A stretch of 64,000 bases of DNA from Luteolibacter sp. Y139 (GTDB lineage: Bacteria > Verrucomicrobiota > Verrucomicrobiia > Verrucomicrobiales > Akkermansiaceae), in NCBI RefSeq assembly GCF_038066715.1, contig NZ_JBBUKT010000011.1, positions 181,763 through 245,762 on the forward strand, in the 5' to 3' direction. The position numbers were made by a program, and so were the translations under genes. Positions within the stretch are counted from its first letter, which is position 1; every line of letters starts with the position of its first letter. The notes beneath the pieces are model-generated. The model was not told the DNA's origin, did not search any database, and saw nothing but the letters and a program-made list of their open reading frames with translations. Shown here piece by piece: positions 52,892 to 61,493 of this stretch.

Positions 52892-55234
52892 TTACCTCTT
52901 CTTCTTACCCTGCTTCTTCGGCTTCTTGCCCTTCGGCGGCCAAGTCTTCTCGAACTTCGGCTTGCGCTCCTGCTTGGGCTTTGGCGGCGGGGTGCCGTCC
53001 CACTTGATGGGGGCTCCGTGGACCTTGGACACCGGTTCGCCGGCGATGCGGAAGTCGATGAACTTGCCTTGGAAGTCGATGCGCTGGACTTGCAGTTTCA
53101 CTTTCTGGCCGAGCTGGAATTGCTGGCCGCTGCGGGAGACGTAGCGCATCTGGGCGTGCTCGAAATGCCAGTCGCCGCGGGGGAGGTCCTCGCTCTTCAC
53201 CAAGCCGCGGGCACCGATTTCGGTGGCTTCGACGAGCAGGCCCGCATTGCGGACGTCGGTGATCATGCCATCGAATTCCGGTGGCGGGTCCTGCTTGGTG
53301 CAGCCGTCGAGGTATTCGAGCATCTTGATCTGCTTGGTCTCGTTTTCGGCATCGGCCGAGGTGCGCTCGGTGTCGGAGATGTGGCGGGAAAACTCGGCGA
53401 GTTCGGTTTGGCCCGCGACCTTGTCGGGATGCTTTGGCGCATTGGTCAGATAAGGCTGCAGCGAGCGGTGGACGATCAGGTCCGCGTAGCGGCGGATCGG
53501 GCTGGTGAAGTGGCAATAGTCGGCCTTTGCCAAGCCGTAGTGACCGAGTGGATCGGGCGCGTAGGCGGCGCGCTTGAGGCTCTTTAATAGACCCAGCTTG
53601 ATGAGGTGCTCGTCCGGACGGCCCTTCGACGAATCGAGCAGCTTCTGGATGTGCGCGCGGTTCGACAGGTCGCCGGGCTGATAGCCGTGGGCGCGGGCGG
53701 TCTCGGTGAATTCCGCCAGCTTGCCGAAGTCCGGGTCCTCGTGAACGCGATAGATCGTTGGCTTGTTGCGGATCTTGAGGATGTGCGCGACCGCTTCGTT
53801 CGCGAGAAGCATGCATTCCTCGATGAGCTGGTGGCTGGCGGTGTGCTCGACCTGATGGACTTCCACGGCCTTGCCCTTGTCATCCAGCTTCACGCGGATC
53901 TCCGGCATTTCGAGGTCGAGCGAGCCGTCCTTAAAGCGCTTCTTGCGAAGGGTCTCTGCCATCCGCCACGACTCCTTGACCATTTCCACGAGCGTCGCGG
54001 GCGAGCCTTCGGGCGCGGGTTTGCCATCGAGGATGGCCTGCGCTTGTTCGTAGGAGAGCTTGGACTGGCTGTTGATCACCGCGTCGCAGAAGCGCGTCTT
54101 GAGGACCTTGCCCTGCGGCGAAATTTCAATGATCGCGCACTTGGTGAGGCGGTTCACGCCGGGCTTGAGCGAGCAGATGCCATTGGAAAGCTCGGGCGGC
54201 AGCATCGGCAGCACGCGATCGACAAGGTAGGTGGAGTTGCCGCGCTCGGATGCTTCCTTATCCAGCGGCGTGCGTGGCTTCACATAATGCGACACGTCGG
54301 CAATGTGGACGGCGAGCGTCCAGCCCTTGTCGTGGCGCTCCACCCAGATCGCGTCGTCGTGGTCCTTCGCGTCGGCGGGGTCGATGGTGATGACCAGCCG
54401 GTCCCGCCAGTCCTCGCGGCGGGCCATTTCCTGAGGATCGACTTCCTCCGGCACCGCTCGGGTTTCAGCGAGCACGTTCTCGGGGAACGTCGTCCGCAGA
54501 CCGTGGCGGTGAATGACCGCGGCGATATCGACGCCTGCCTGTCCCGGCCAGCCGAGCACTTCGAGAATGCGGCCACGCGGGGTCTTGTTCTTTTCCCATT
54601 GGTCGAGATCGACCACCACGAGCTGGCCCGGCTCCGCGGTGGTGTCGCCGAAGATGTCGATTTGTCCGGCCAGCGCCGGGTCTTCCGTTTCCACCCAGAT
54701 GAACTTCGACTTCCGGCAGAAGACACCGACGATGCGGCCGCTGCGGCGCTCGAGGACTTTCTCCACCTTGCCGCGGGCGTCCGGTTCTTCCTCGGGCACC
54801 TGCGGGCCGCGACCGCGCTGCTTCCATGGCTCGGGTCTCGGCAGATGGAAAGAGATGATCACCCGGTCGCCTTCCAGCGCGGTGCCGGTGTCGCGGCGCG
54901 GGATGTGGACGCGCGAGTATTTCTTCAGGTCGATTCCGGTGGCGACATTGTCCGGGTCGACGGCGTCGGGATAAAACCAGGCGTGGCCGCGCGGGAGGAA
55001 CTTGATGGTGCCGCGCAGTTTGTCCTGGCCGGGGTGCTTCGGGAGTTCGTAGCGGCCCTTGCGGCCTTCGGCGATCAAGCCCTCGCGTTCCATTGCGGCG
55101 AGCTCGGTGCGGAGCAGGGGGCGGTCGTTCGAGGGGAGGGAGAGTTCGCGGGAGAGTTCCGACTTATTCATCGGGCGGTAACCTTTGCCGCCCATCAGGC
55201 GGAGCAACGCGCTCCGCAGTTCATTTCGATCCAT
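52892..55234 (-). CDS. rnr: Ribonuclease R
   Basis: From the ATG at 55234 the product has 780 residues. An N-terminal winged-helix (MNKSELSRELSLPSNDRPLL) is followed by OB cold-shock domains (GTIKFLPRGHAWFYPDAVDP). The RNB catalytic domain has the acidic site DPADAKDHDDAI at ~283-294, with VAHIADVSHYV and HFTSPIRRYADLIVHRSL. A C-terminal S1 domain (DGMITDVRNAGLLVEATEIG) and a Lys/Pro-rich basic tail end the protein. RNase R is a processive 3'-5' exonuclease that degrades structured RNA. The frame open to 55531 runs through the divergent promoter region and is not used. Confidence 0.95.
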   Translation of the reverse strand: MDRNELRSALLRLMGGKGYRPMNKSELSRELSLPSNDRPLLRTELAAMEREGLIAEGRKGRYELPKHPGQDKLRGTIKFLPRGHAWFYPDAVDPDNVATGIDLKKYSRVHIPRRDTGTALEGDRVIISFHLPRPEPWKQRGRGPQVPEEEPDARGKVEKVLERRSGRIVGVFCRKSKFIWVETEDPALAGQIDIFGDTTAEPGQLVVVDLDQWEKNKTPRGRILEVLGWPGQAGVDIAAVIHRHGLRTTFPENVLAETRAVPEEVDPQEMARREDWRDRLVITIDPADAKDHDDAIWVERHDKGWTLAVHIADVSHYVKPRTPLDKEASERGNSTYLVDRVLPMLPPELSNGICSLKPGVNRLTKCAIIEISPQGKVLKTRFCDAVINSQSKLSYEQAQAILDGKPAPEGSPATLVEMVKESWRMAETLRKKRFKDGSLDLEMPEIRVKLDDKGKAVEVHQVEHTASHQLIEECMLLANEAVAHILKIRNKPTIYRVHEDPDFGKLAEFTETARAHGYQPGDLSNRAHIQKLLDSSKGRPDEHLIKLGLLKSLKRAAYAPDPLGHYGLAKADYCHFTSPIRRYADLIVHRSLQPYLTNAPKHPDKVAGQTELAEFSRHISDTERTSADAENETKQIKMLEYLDGCTKQDPPPEFDGMITDVRNAGLLVEATEIGARGLVKSEDLPRGDWHFEHAQMRYVSRSGQQFQLGQKVKLQVQRIDFQGKFIDFRIAGEPVSKVHGAPIKWDGTPPPKPKQERKPKFEKTWPPKGKKPKKQGKKKR

Positions 55235-55291
55235 GATGCCGGAGGATGGCCGCTGGCGGGGAATCTGGCAACCCGCGAACCGGAAAAGCGC

Positions 55292-55319
55292 TTGGCAGAC
55301 CAAGGGCTTGGGGTAGCTT
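55292..55319 (+). promoter_or_regulatory. Candidate promoter of the pseudopilin gene
   Basis: TTGGCA (55292-55297), 16-bp spacer, TAGCTT (55314-55319), about 90 bp ahead of the pseudopilin ATG. The boxes are only fair matches to sigma-70 consensus. Confidence 0.3.
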
Positions 55320-55412
55320 GCGGACAAGATGCACGGGAAAAACGCGGGATTGCCACCGCGCCTCGAACCCGCTTTCTTTCGCCGAAACTGCAATAACGTC
55401 TCAGTCCCATCT

Positions 55413-55988
55413 ATGAAAACCCGTCCTAATCGCCGTTCATCGCACGGCTTCACCCTCGTCGAGTTGCTCGTCGTTATCTCGATCATCATCGTGCTCGCGG
55501 CGATGAGCTTCGGTGCCATCTCGATCGCCACGAAGAAGAAGAACGCGGTGGTGACCCTGACCGACGTCCAGGCCCTCGCCCAAGCGCTGGACCGCTACTA
55601 CTCCGAGTATAACAAGCTCCCGAGCGTCGGCTCCTCCGGCGACGAAATGGTGGCGGAAGGCCAGTCCGGCCAAGAGCTTCTCAAGATCCTGCTGGGCAAG
55701 GAAGATACCAGCAGCGACATGCAGAACCCGCGTCAGATCGTTTTCCTCACCGCCCGGAACACCAAGAACAAGAAGCAGGGTGGTCTGGTCTACAGCAACG
55801 GCAACCAAGTGGAAGGCCTGTATGATGCCTGGGGTCGCCCGCTGAACATCAAGTTCGACGACGATTACGATGAAGAGATCCAAGACCCGATCAAGCAGGG
55901 GGAGGTGGTCCGCCAGAAGCGCGCGATCGTCTGGAGCCTCGGTGCCGACGGAAAGTTCGGCGACAATGATGAGGTGAAGTCCTGGTAA
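55413..55988 (+). CDS. GspG-like type II secretion pseudopilin
   Basis: A 191-residue prepilin. The leader ends HG at residues 11-12 and the mature start is FTLVELLVVISIIIVLAAMS with the required Glu at position 5 (E17). The soluble part resembles GspG (VQALAQALDRYYSEYNKLPS; LYDAWGRPLNIKFDDDYDE) including the C-terminal WSLGADGKFGDNDE segment that carries the calcium-binding acidic loop in GspG. It is the only classical pseudopilin here and lies 204 bp upstream of giant gene A2, with a strong terminator between them. It may supply the fibre body. Confidence 0.88.
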   Translation: MKTRPNRRSSHGFTLVELLVVISIIIVLAAMSFGAISIATKKKNAVVTLTDVQALAQALDRYYSEYNKLPSVGSSGDEMVAEGQSGQELLKILLGKEDTSSDMQNPRQIVFLTARNTKNKKQGGLVYSNGNQVEGLYDAWGRPLNIKFDDDYDEEIQDPIKQGEVVRQKRAIVWSLGADGKFGDNDEVKSW

Positions 55989-56017
55989 TCCGGCCGCTTC
56001 GATCAGTCCATTTCATG

Positions 56018-56052
56018 AACCCCGCCCGGCTTTGGCCGCGGCGGGGTTTTTT
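56018..56052 (+). terminator. Rho-independent terminator of the pseudopilin gene
   Basis: AACCCCGCC (56018-56026) pairs with GGCGGGGTT (56040-56048) and continues into a TTTTTT run (56047-56052). It separates the pseudopilin gene from A2. Confidence 0.85.
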
Positions 56053-56093
56053 CGTGCTAAGACTGTCTTCTCAAGGTGATGACATTCAGGGGC

Positions 56094-56124
56094 TTTGCGC
56101 TAAAAACTGGTAAAATTGCGCAAA
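56094..56124 (+). promoter_or_regulatory. Extended -10 promoter flanked by an operator-like inverted repeat, upstream of A2
   Basis: TGG TAAAAT (56108-56116) is an extended -10 element with five of six consensus bases. TTTGCGC (56094-56100) and GCGCAAA (56118-56124) flank it symmetrically. The region is unusually AT-rich for this window. The predicted start point is near 56123, giving a ~70-base leader before the A2 ATG. No good -35 is visible, as often for extended -10 promoters. Confidence 0.45.
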
Positions 56125-56191
56125 TAATCATATTAAAAGTGATGTGGCGTGGAAGCTGCGGTGTTAAACGTAACCAAGTTTACATCGAAAA

Positions 56192-59100
56192 ATGCGCCAG
56201 AATCATTTCACTCAACGTCGCCTTCCTCCAGCGACCCCAGGCTCCCGGTCAAGGGGCTTCGCGCTGGTTGTATCGCTGATGCTGATGGTGGTGATCACCT
56301 TGTTGGCGGTCGGCATGCTCAGCCTCTCCTCCATCGAGCTGAGAAAGAGCGGCCACGAAACCGCCCGCGCCCGTGCCCAGGCGAACGCCCGCCTCGCCCT
56401 CTCGCTGGCAATCGGCCGCTTGCAGGAGACCGCCGGCCCCGACCAGCGGGTGACCGCCCGGGCAGATCTGAAGACGAGCGGCGAGCAAGGCCGCTGGGTT
56501 GGCGTGTGGAAGAGCACCCGCAAACAGGGCAACCTGGAAGTGCCGGTCATCCGCTGGGACGACCGCGAGTCGGTGCTGGTGGACTCCCGGAGCAGCGCGA
56601 GCTCGGATGATGGCTTTGTCGGCTGGCTGATCAGTGGCGACGGCGTGACGCCGGATCAGCCAGGCAGTGAATTGGCCACGCTGGTGGGTGATGGCAGTGT
56701 CTCGGCCGCGGCGGATCAGGTGAAAGCGCCGCTCGTGCATGTCCAAGGGAAGGGCGATGCCGGGGCCTACGCCTACTGGGTTTCCGACGAGTCGATGAAG
56801 GCAAGCGTCAGCCCGCTGCCGGCGAAGGAAACGAGCGAGCCGCGCTTCCTGCCGGTCCGCTACGGGATCGGGGCGCTCGATCAGCTCGCCGGGGTGGACG
56901 ATGCCAAGGATGAAGAGCTTTCGAAGGTGATCGACTCCAGCCAGGCCAGTCTGGTCGGCTCGGCGGGCCGCGAGGCCTGGGAGCAGCATTTCCATGCCAC
57001 CGGGGCGCGTGCCTCGGCGGTGCTGGCGGACCCCCTGCGCGGGGGCTTGAAGGCGGATCTCAGCACCTATTTCGAGCAGGGAACCGTCGCAGCAAAGGGC
57101 GATACGCTGCCGGCTGCGCTGGATACGACATCGCTGCTTGGCGGAGCTCGCCGCAAGGTCCAGGGGCCGAAGCTCGGAGCCCTGCGCTCTTTCGCCAACC
57201 TGGCCTCGAAGAATGACTCGAGCGGCATCAAGCCGGCGGCGGCGCTGGTGAGCACCCGCCAGGACAAGTTCGCGGTGATCCCGAAGATGAGCCAGTTCAC
57301 CGACCAGCCGATCCACCCGGTGATGGCGCAGGCGGAAATTTACACCCGCTTTGCCTACGTCCGCGGCTACCTGACGGTCCATCTCTACCCGCGGGTGGTC
57401 TTGTGGAATCCGTACAATGCCCCGCTCGCCGCCGCGTCGTACACCGTCGATTTCAATCTGGCGGCGCATGATTCCGCGGACATCGAAAAGCGCCAGCAGA
57501 CCACGACCAAGGTGGTCACCGCTTCTTACGACACCTTCGGTGCCACTAACAAGGAACGGCGGATGAGTTTCAGCCTGGAGGCGACCGCCTTCGAACCCGG
57601 GGAGGCGCTGGTCTTTTCGCCGAAGCCTTCTACCGGTGCCATCGCCGGACGGGCGATCCCGCTGGCCCTGCGCAGCAACGGATCGAACACCCTGAGCGCG
57701 ACGGTCGATCCGCAGCAGCTCACCAATTTCTACCTGACGCTCACCCAGCTCTCCGACAAGGGCGTCTCCGCCGGCGACCTGCCGCTGTATGCCAATCACA
57801 ACGATGCCGACTACTGGATGGACACCATGGATTGGTATGAGGGCAATCCGGACAATGGCTTCAAGGTCAGCCTGCACCTCGGCACCGCCGCCAACTACAC
57901 GGCGAGGATGCGCCTGCCGCTGCTCCAACTGGTGGACCTCGACAACTGGCGCCGCGAATATCAGGGGCGCTTCAACAGCGGTCGCTGGCGCGTGGGCGGC
58001 GTGGAGCCGGTGAACGACTACGAGCGGACGCCGGACATGGAACCGTGGCCGCGCAGCTGCTATGGCTTCCGCTACAAGTGGTGGGTCGAAAAGAATCCCT
58101 ACAACTACGCCGGTCTGTCCGCTGACCGCTTCTGGCAGGCTTCCGTGACGGCTGACTACAACCTGCGCGCAGCCTATTGCCATCGCAGTCCTTATGACGC
58201 GGCTACCGACAATGGTGAGACTCACCACTGGTACCTGTGGGGACCCTACGCCATGGACAGCCAGCAGGGCTTGGCCGCCCTTTCGCCGGAGCGTGCCTCG
58301 CACAGCGGCAAGAACGGCTTCCGCGGCAATCCTTTCTTCGGCGGGGCGAACTCGCGGCCGGATCACGTCTATCCGCTCTACGACATTCCGAAATCAGGCG
58401 AGCGCATCGTTTCGCTGGGCCGTCTCCAGCACGCCCAGCTCACGCCCTTCATCTGGCATCCGACGTACGCGATCGGCAGCTCGTGGGTGCCGCCGAACCA
58501 GAAGGCCCGCGAGAAGTCGGGCGACACCGCCACGCAGCTGACCGCGGCGTGGAGCAGCCAGACTCCGTGGCTGCCGGCGTGGATGAAGCAGGACCGCAGC
58601 CGGGACGAGGTGGTCTATGATCTCTCCTACGAGACCAATCACGAGCTGTGGGATCGCTATTTCCTGAGCGGCGCGACCAAGGCCGAGAAGGAAGAGTTCA
58701 GCAAGGACGCCACAGACAGTCCGCTGGCGAACTTCCGGCTCTATCCGGCCTCGGGCAAAATGGACACTGCCCGCCTGGAGGACTACCATCAGGCGGCCTC
58801 CCAGCTGCTGCTTGGCGGCGCGTTCAACGTGAACTCGACCGAGCCGGGCGCGTGGCGCGCGCTCTTCGCCTCGATGCGCGACTCCTCTTTCGGCTCGAAG
58901 GACTCGGCCTTCCCGCGCTTCCTCAAGCCGGGCTCGGGCGAGCACAAGCCGGACGATCCTTACGATCCCGAGGTGTGGAAGGGTTTCCGCGCGCTGGACG
59001 ACACGCAGATCGCCAAGCTGGCGGATGAAATGGTGGCCGAGGTGAAGCGCCGGGGTCCGTTCCTTTCGGTGTCGGATTTCGTGAACCGCCGTCTGGTCAC

Positions 59101-59611
59101 CGCCACCTCGCCGAATGCCGAGACCGGCATGGAGGGCACCCTCCAGCAGGCGATCGAACGGGCGGGCCTCAATGACGGCCTCAAGGGCGGCGACCTCACG
59201 CCCTCGACCACGGGCTACGGCAAGGGTTCCTATGAAGTCGGCTCCAATCCCGCCGACTGGGCCCCGGTCGATCACATGCGCGAATCGAAGGGAGCCGGCC
59301 TGCCCACCTATCTCCAGCAGGGCGATCTGCTGCAGTCGCTGGGTTCCTTCCTCGTCGCCCGCGGCGACACCTTCGTGATCCGAGCCTATGGCGAAGCACG
59401 CACGCCGGATGACAAGCAGGTGGAGGCCCGCGTCTGGTGCGAGGCGGAGGTCCAGCGCCTGCCCGGCTACGTCAATGCCTCCGATGCGCCCGAGCAACCC
59501 GCTTTCACTGCCGCCGGTGCGGCCAACACCGCCCTTTCCGAAGCCAGCCGGAAATTCGGGCGCCGTTTCACCGTCGTGTCCTTCCGCTGGCTTTCTCCGA
59601 ACGAAGTCTGA
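56192..59611 (+). CDS. Giant type IV pilin-like protein A2 (Verru_Chthon cassette protein A family)
   Basis: A 1139-residue paralogue of the protein at 14387. The prepilin leader ends at G22, followed by FALVVSLMLMVVITLLAVGM. Mature position 5 is Val, not Glu, as in GspK. Shared blocks include SSIELRKS, AGPDQRVT, HLYPRVVLWNPYN, RIVSLGRLQHAQL, FIWHPTYA, YDLSYETNHELWDRYFLSG, NVNSTEPGAWRALF, RRGPFLSVSDFVNRRL, LLQSLGSFLVARGDTFVIRA and FRWLSPNEV. The many Asp/Asn/Trp-rich central segments suggest a large extracellular beta domain. The ATG at 56192 is clear. The exported partner gene follows after 8 bp, so the two are coupled. Confidence 0.88.
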   Translation: MRQNHFTQRRLPPATPGSRSRGFALVVSLMLMVVITLLAVGMLSLSSIELRKSGHETARARAQANARLALSLAIGRLQETAGPDQRVTARADLKTSGEQGRWVGVWKSTRKQGNLEVPVIRWDDRESVLVDSRSSASSDDGFVGWLISGDGVTPDQPGSELATLVGDGSVSAAADQVKAPLVHVQGKGDAGAYAYWVSDESMKASVSPLPAKETSEPRFLPVRYGIGALDQLAGVDDAKDEELSKVIDSSQASLVGSAGREAWEQHFHATGARASAVLADPLRGGLKADLSTYFEQGTVAAKGDTLPAALDTTSLLGGARRKVQGPKLGALRSFANLASKNDSSGIKPAAALVSTRQDKFAVIPKMSQFTDQPIHPVMAQAEIYTRFAYVRGYLTVHLYPRVVLWNPYNAPLAAASYTVDFNLAAHDSADIEKRQQTTTKVVTASYDTFGATNKERRMSFSLEATAFEPGEALVFSPKPSTGAIAGRAIPLALRSNGSNTLSATVDPQQLTNFYLTLTQLSDKGVSAGDLPLYANHNDADYWMDTMDWYEGNPDNGFKVSLHLGTAANYTARMRLPLLQLVDLDNWRREYQGRFNSGRWRVGGVEPVNDYERTPDMEPWPRSCYGFRYKWWVEKNPYNYAGLSADRFWQASVTADYNLRAAYCHRSPYDAATDNGETHHWYLWGPYAMDSQQGLAALSPERASHSGKNGFRGNPFFGGANSRPDHVYPLYDIPKSGERIVSLGRLQHAQLTPFIWHPTYAIGSSWVPPNQKAREKSGDTATQLTAAWSSQTPWLPAWMKQDRSRDEVVYDLSYETNHELWDRYFLSGATKAEKEEFSKDATDSPLANFRLYPASGKMDTARLEDYHQAASQLLLGGAFNVNSTEPGAWRALFASMRDSSFGSKDSAFPRFLKPGSGEHKPDDPYDPEVWKGFRALDDTQIAKLADEMVAEVKRRGPFLSVSDFVNRRLVTATSPNAETGMEGTLQQAIERAGLNDGLKGGDLTPSTTGYGKGSYEVGSNPADWAPVDHMRESKGAGLPTYLQQGDLLQSLGSFLVARGDTFVIRAYGEARTPDDKQVEARVWCEAEVQRLPGYVNASDAPEQPAFTAAGAANTALSEASRKFGRRFTVVSFRWLSPNEV

Positions 59612-59619
59612 CCCTTGTC

Positions 59620-60552
59620 ATGAAACTCCGACTGCTGATTCCGATCATTCTCACCGCCGCGCTGCAGGCCCAGCAGCCGGCCCCGCCACCGCGACCCGCG
59701 CCGTCTGACGGCGGCGGCATTCCCGGAGGCAATCTCGACCTGAGCAACGTGCCGGTGCCCGACGCCGACAAGAAGACGCTGCCGGAACTGAGCGAGGCCG
59801 AGCTCAAGGCCAAGCCGGTGCAGCTTTCCGTGGTCCCGATCGGCTGGGTATCCCCGCCGATCATCTACCTCGATAAGGACGGGATGCCGCGGGAGAAGGA
59901 TCGCGATCCGCTCGAGTACCCGCCGGCGGTCTATCATGTCGGCACCGAGAAGGGCACCATCCGGCTCACCGGCGCGCACAATCAGGTAGCGGCACCCACT
60001 GCGGTCCCGCGGCGCACGGAGATGACGCTCTCCTATGAGATCCCGCCGAAGCCTTCGGGCGATGCCACGCCGACGCCGGAGAAGGGGCCCCGCTTGAAAA
60101 CGATCGGCAGCTTCGCCGTCCCTGAGGGTGCCACGCATCTGGTGGCCGTGGTTTGGAAGGATCCGAACGCGAAGCTGTGGACCAATCCGCAGTTCAAGGT
60201 GATCGACGTTTCACCTGGCACGGTGAAGGGCAACGAGGCGGTGGTGATCAACCTCTCCGGCCGCGATCTCGCGATCCATCGCGGTGATGTGCCCTACAAG
60301 ATTGCGTCCGGCTTCATGGGCAAGGTCGCCCTGCCGGTGAATGCCAAGGGCCAGGTGCCGATGGTCGTGGCCGCGGCGTCCGGGGTGGGCTGGCAGCAGC
60401 TTTCACGCACCGTGCTGGGGCCTGGAAAGGACGACCGTATCTTCGTGCTGGCGTGGCAGGCTCCGGAAACCCCGGCCCAGCCGGCGGGCGTCGCGCTGCA
60501 AGCGGTCGCCAAGCGTTTGCCGGAGGCTCAGGCCTTCCAGCCCCCGCACTAA
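59620..60552 (+). CDS. Exported partner protein beside giant pilin-like protein A2
   Basis: From the ATG at 59620 the product has 310 residues with a signal peptide (LLIPIILTAALQAQQ). A Pro-rich stretch (PAPPPRPAPSDGG) and a short LPELSEAELKAKP segment precede a beta-rich region (TEMTLSYEIPPKPSGD; FAVPEGATHLVAVVWKDP; VKGNEAVVINLSGRDLAIHR; DDRIFVLAWQAP). The layout matches the partner of A1 at 13514. It is encoded 8 bp behind A2 and ends at a strong terminator. A longer frame overlapping A2 is open from 59437 but lacks a signal peptide and is rejected. Confidence 0.76.
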   Translation: MKLRLLIPIILTAALQAQQPAPPPRPAPSDGGGIPGGNLDLSNVPVPDADKKTLPELSEAELKAKPVQLSVVPIGWVSPPIIYLDKDGMPREKDRDPLEYPPAVYHVGTEKGTIRLTGAHNQVAAPTAVPRRTEMTLSYEIPPKPSGDATPTPEKGPRLKTIGSFAVPEGATHLVAVVWKDPNAKLWTNPQFKVIDVSPGTVKGNEAVVINLSGRDLAIHRGDVPYKIASGFMGKVALPVNAKGQVPMVVAAASGVGWQQLSRTVLGPGKDDRIFVLAWQAPETPAQPAGVALQAVAKRLPEAQAFQPPH

Positions 60553-60577
60553 CAAACTTCCCGTGGATAGGATGGTC

Positions 60578-60623
60578 GCGGGGCGGTGGCCAGCAGGTGT
60601 GGCCTCCGCCCCGCTTTGTTTTC
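60578..60623 (+). terminator. Terminator of the A2-partner operon
   Basis: GCGGGGCGG (60578-60586) pairs with CCGCCCCGC (60606-60614), with an inner GGCC/GGCC pair, and is followed by TTTGTTTTC. It lies 25 bp after the partner stop, just before the convergent EF-hand gene. Confidence 0.82.
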
Positions 60624-60645
60624 TCCGGGGAAAAAGTCGATGGGT

Positions 60646-61260
60646 TCAGCGTCCGCGCGGGGGGCGTCCACCGCCTGGAGGTCCGGGCCGGCGGCCTCCT
60701 TCTTGGCCTTGGCCCTGACCTCCGCCTTGTGGCGGACCTTGCTGGTCGTTCTCTTCACCATCTCCTTGCTTCGGGGGGCGCGGGGGGCGGGGATGGATCT
60801 CGGGCGGCGTCAGTTCGCCGTCTTTGTTCTTGTCGAGTTTCGCGAGCGATTCGGGCGCTGCGTCGATTTCCTCGGTCGAAAGTTCGCCATCGCGGTCCTT
60901 GTCGAGGGCGGCCATCAGCGGCGGGATCGGCCCGCGTGGACGCTGGGGCTTCTTTTCCTCGCCCTGCTGCTCTTGTCCTTGCTCGTCTTTTGGCGGCTCG
61001 GCTCCTTCCGGCGGCTTCGGCCGAAGTTCTTCCTTCGAGATCGTGCCGTCGCCATCGGTATCGAGCGTGCGGAGGGATTCGGAGGCGGCCTTGATCTCGT
61101 CGGCGGAGAGCTTTTCGTCGCCGTCGGTATTGAGGGCTTCGAAGACCGGGAGCGGCGGATGCGGCGGCGGTCCGGGTGGCGGGCCTTGCTTCTCGTCCTG
61201 GGCATGGCAGGCAAGGGCCGCCAGCAACGCCGCGGCAATGGTGGTGCAGGTGGTTTTCAT
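60646..61260 (-). CDS. Exported EF-hand protein with Pro/Gly-rich tail
   Basis: From the ATG at 61260 the product has 204 residues with a signal peptide (CTTIAAALLAALACHAQ). Four EF-hand loops are visible: DTDGDEKLSADE near residue 45, DTDGDGTISKEE near 70, DKDRDGELSTEE near 120 and DKNKDGELTPPE near 145. Pro-rich segments lie before (GPPPGPPPHPPLPVF) and after (GRRPGPPGGGRPPRGR) them. It diverges from the two-component system across ~233 bp. It resembles the exported EF-hand protein at 1923 but is longer. The start at 61311 is not favoured since it precedes the signal with Arg-rich sequence. Confidence 0.87.
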   Translation of the reverse strand: MKTTCTTIAAALLAALACHAQDEKQGPPPGPPPHPPLPVFEALNTDGDEKLSADEIKAASESLRTLDTDGDGTISKEELRPKPPEGAEPPKDEQGQEQQGEEKKPQRPRGPIPPLMAALDKDRDGELSTEEIDAAPESLAKLDKNKDGELTPPEIHPRPPRPPKQGDGEENDQQGPPQGGGQGQGQEGGRRPGPPGGGRPPRGR

Positions 61261-61329
61261 CTTGGTCGTTAGGTTGGATTGCTTGGTTTCGCGGCGGAGA
61301 ACCCGTCTCACGCCACGGAGGAAACCGCC

Positions 61330-61341
61330 GCTTTGTTAAGC
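61330..61341. promoter_or_regulatory. Operator-like repeat copy 1
   Basis: GCTTTGTTAAGC, an imperfect palindrome (GCTT-N4-AAGC), about 70 bp upstream of the EF-hand gene start. An identical copy lies at 61431-61442. It could be a binding site for the response regulator. Confidence 0.5.
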
Positions 61342-61430
61342 CCGTGTGTGGAGTGCGGAGGATTCGTGTAAAAGTTGCCGGAAGCCGTGAAATCGTTGGC
61401 GGCGGGCGGGTTGCCGGGGCTTTCCGAGAC

Positions 61431-61442
61431 GCTTTGTTAAGC
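61431..61442. promoter_or_regulatory. Operator-like repeat copy 2
   Basis: GCTTTGTTAAGC, identical to 61330-61341, about 52 bp upstream of the response-regulator start. The two copies are 101 bp apart, start to start, one beside each divergent gene. Confidence 0.5.
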
Positions 61443-61493
61443 GCTCGTAAAATCGGTGGCCTGTTTCCCCCGGTTTGTCGCAAGCTCCTCACG

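Noticed and set aside
53606..55396. 596-codon plus-strand frame opposite RNase R
   Set aside because: RNase R on the minus strand has full catalytic motifs; this frame has none.
56249..58366. 705-codon minus-strand frame opposite A2
   Set aside because: Shadow of A2; biased composition without recognisable motifs.
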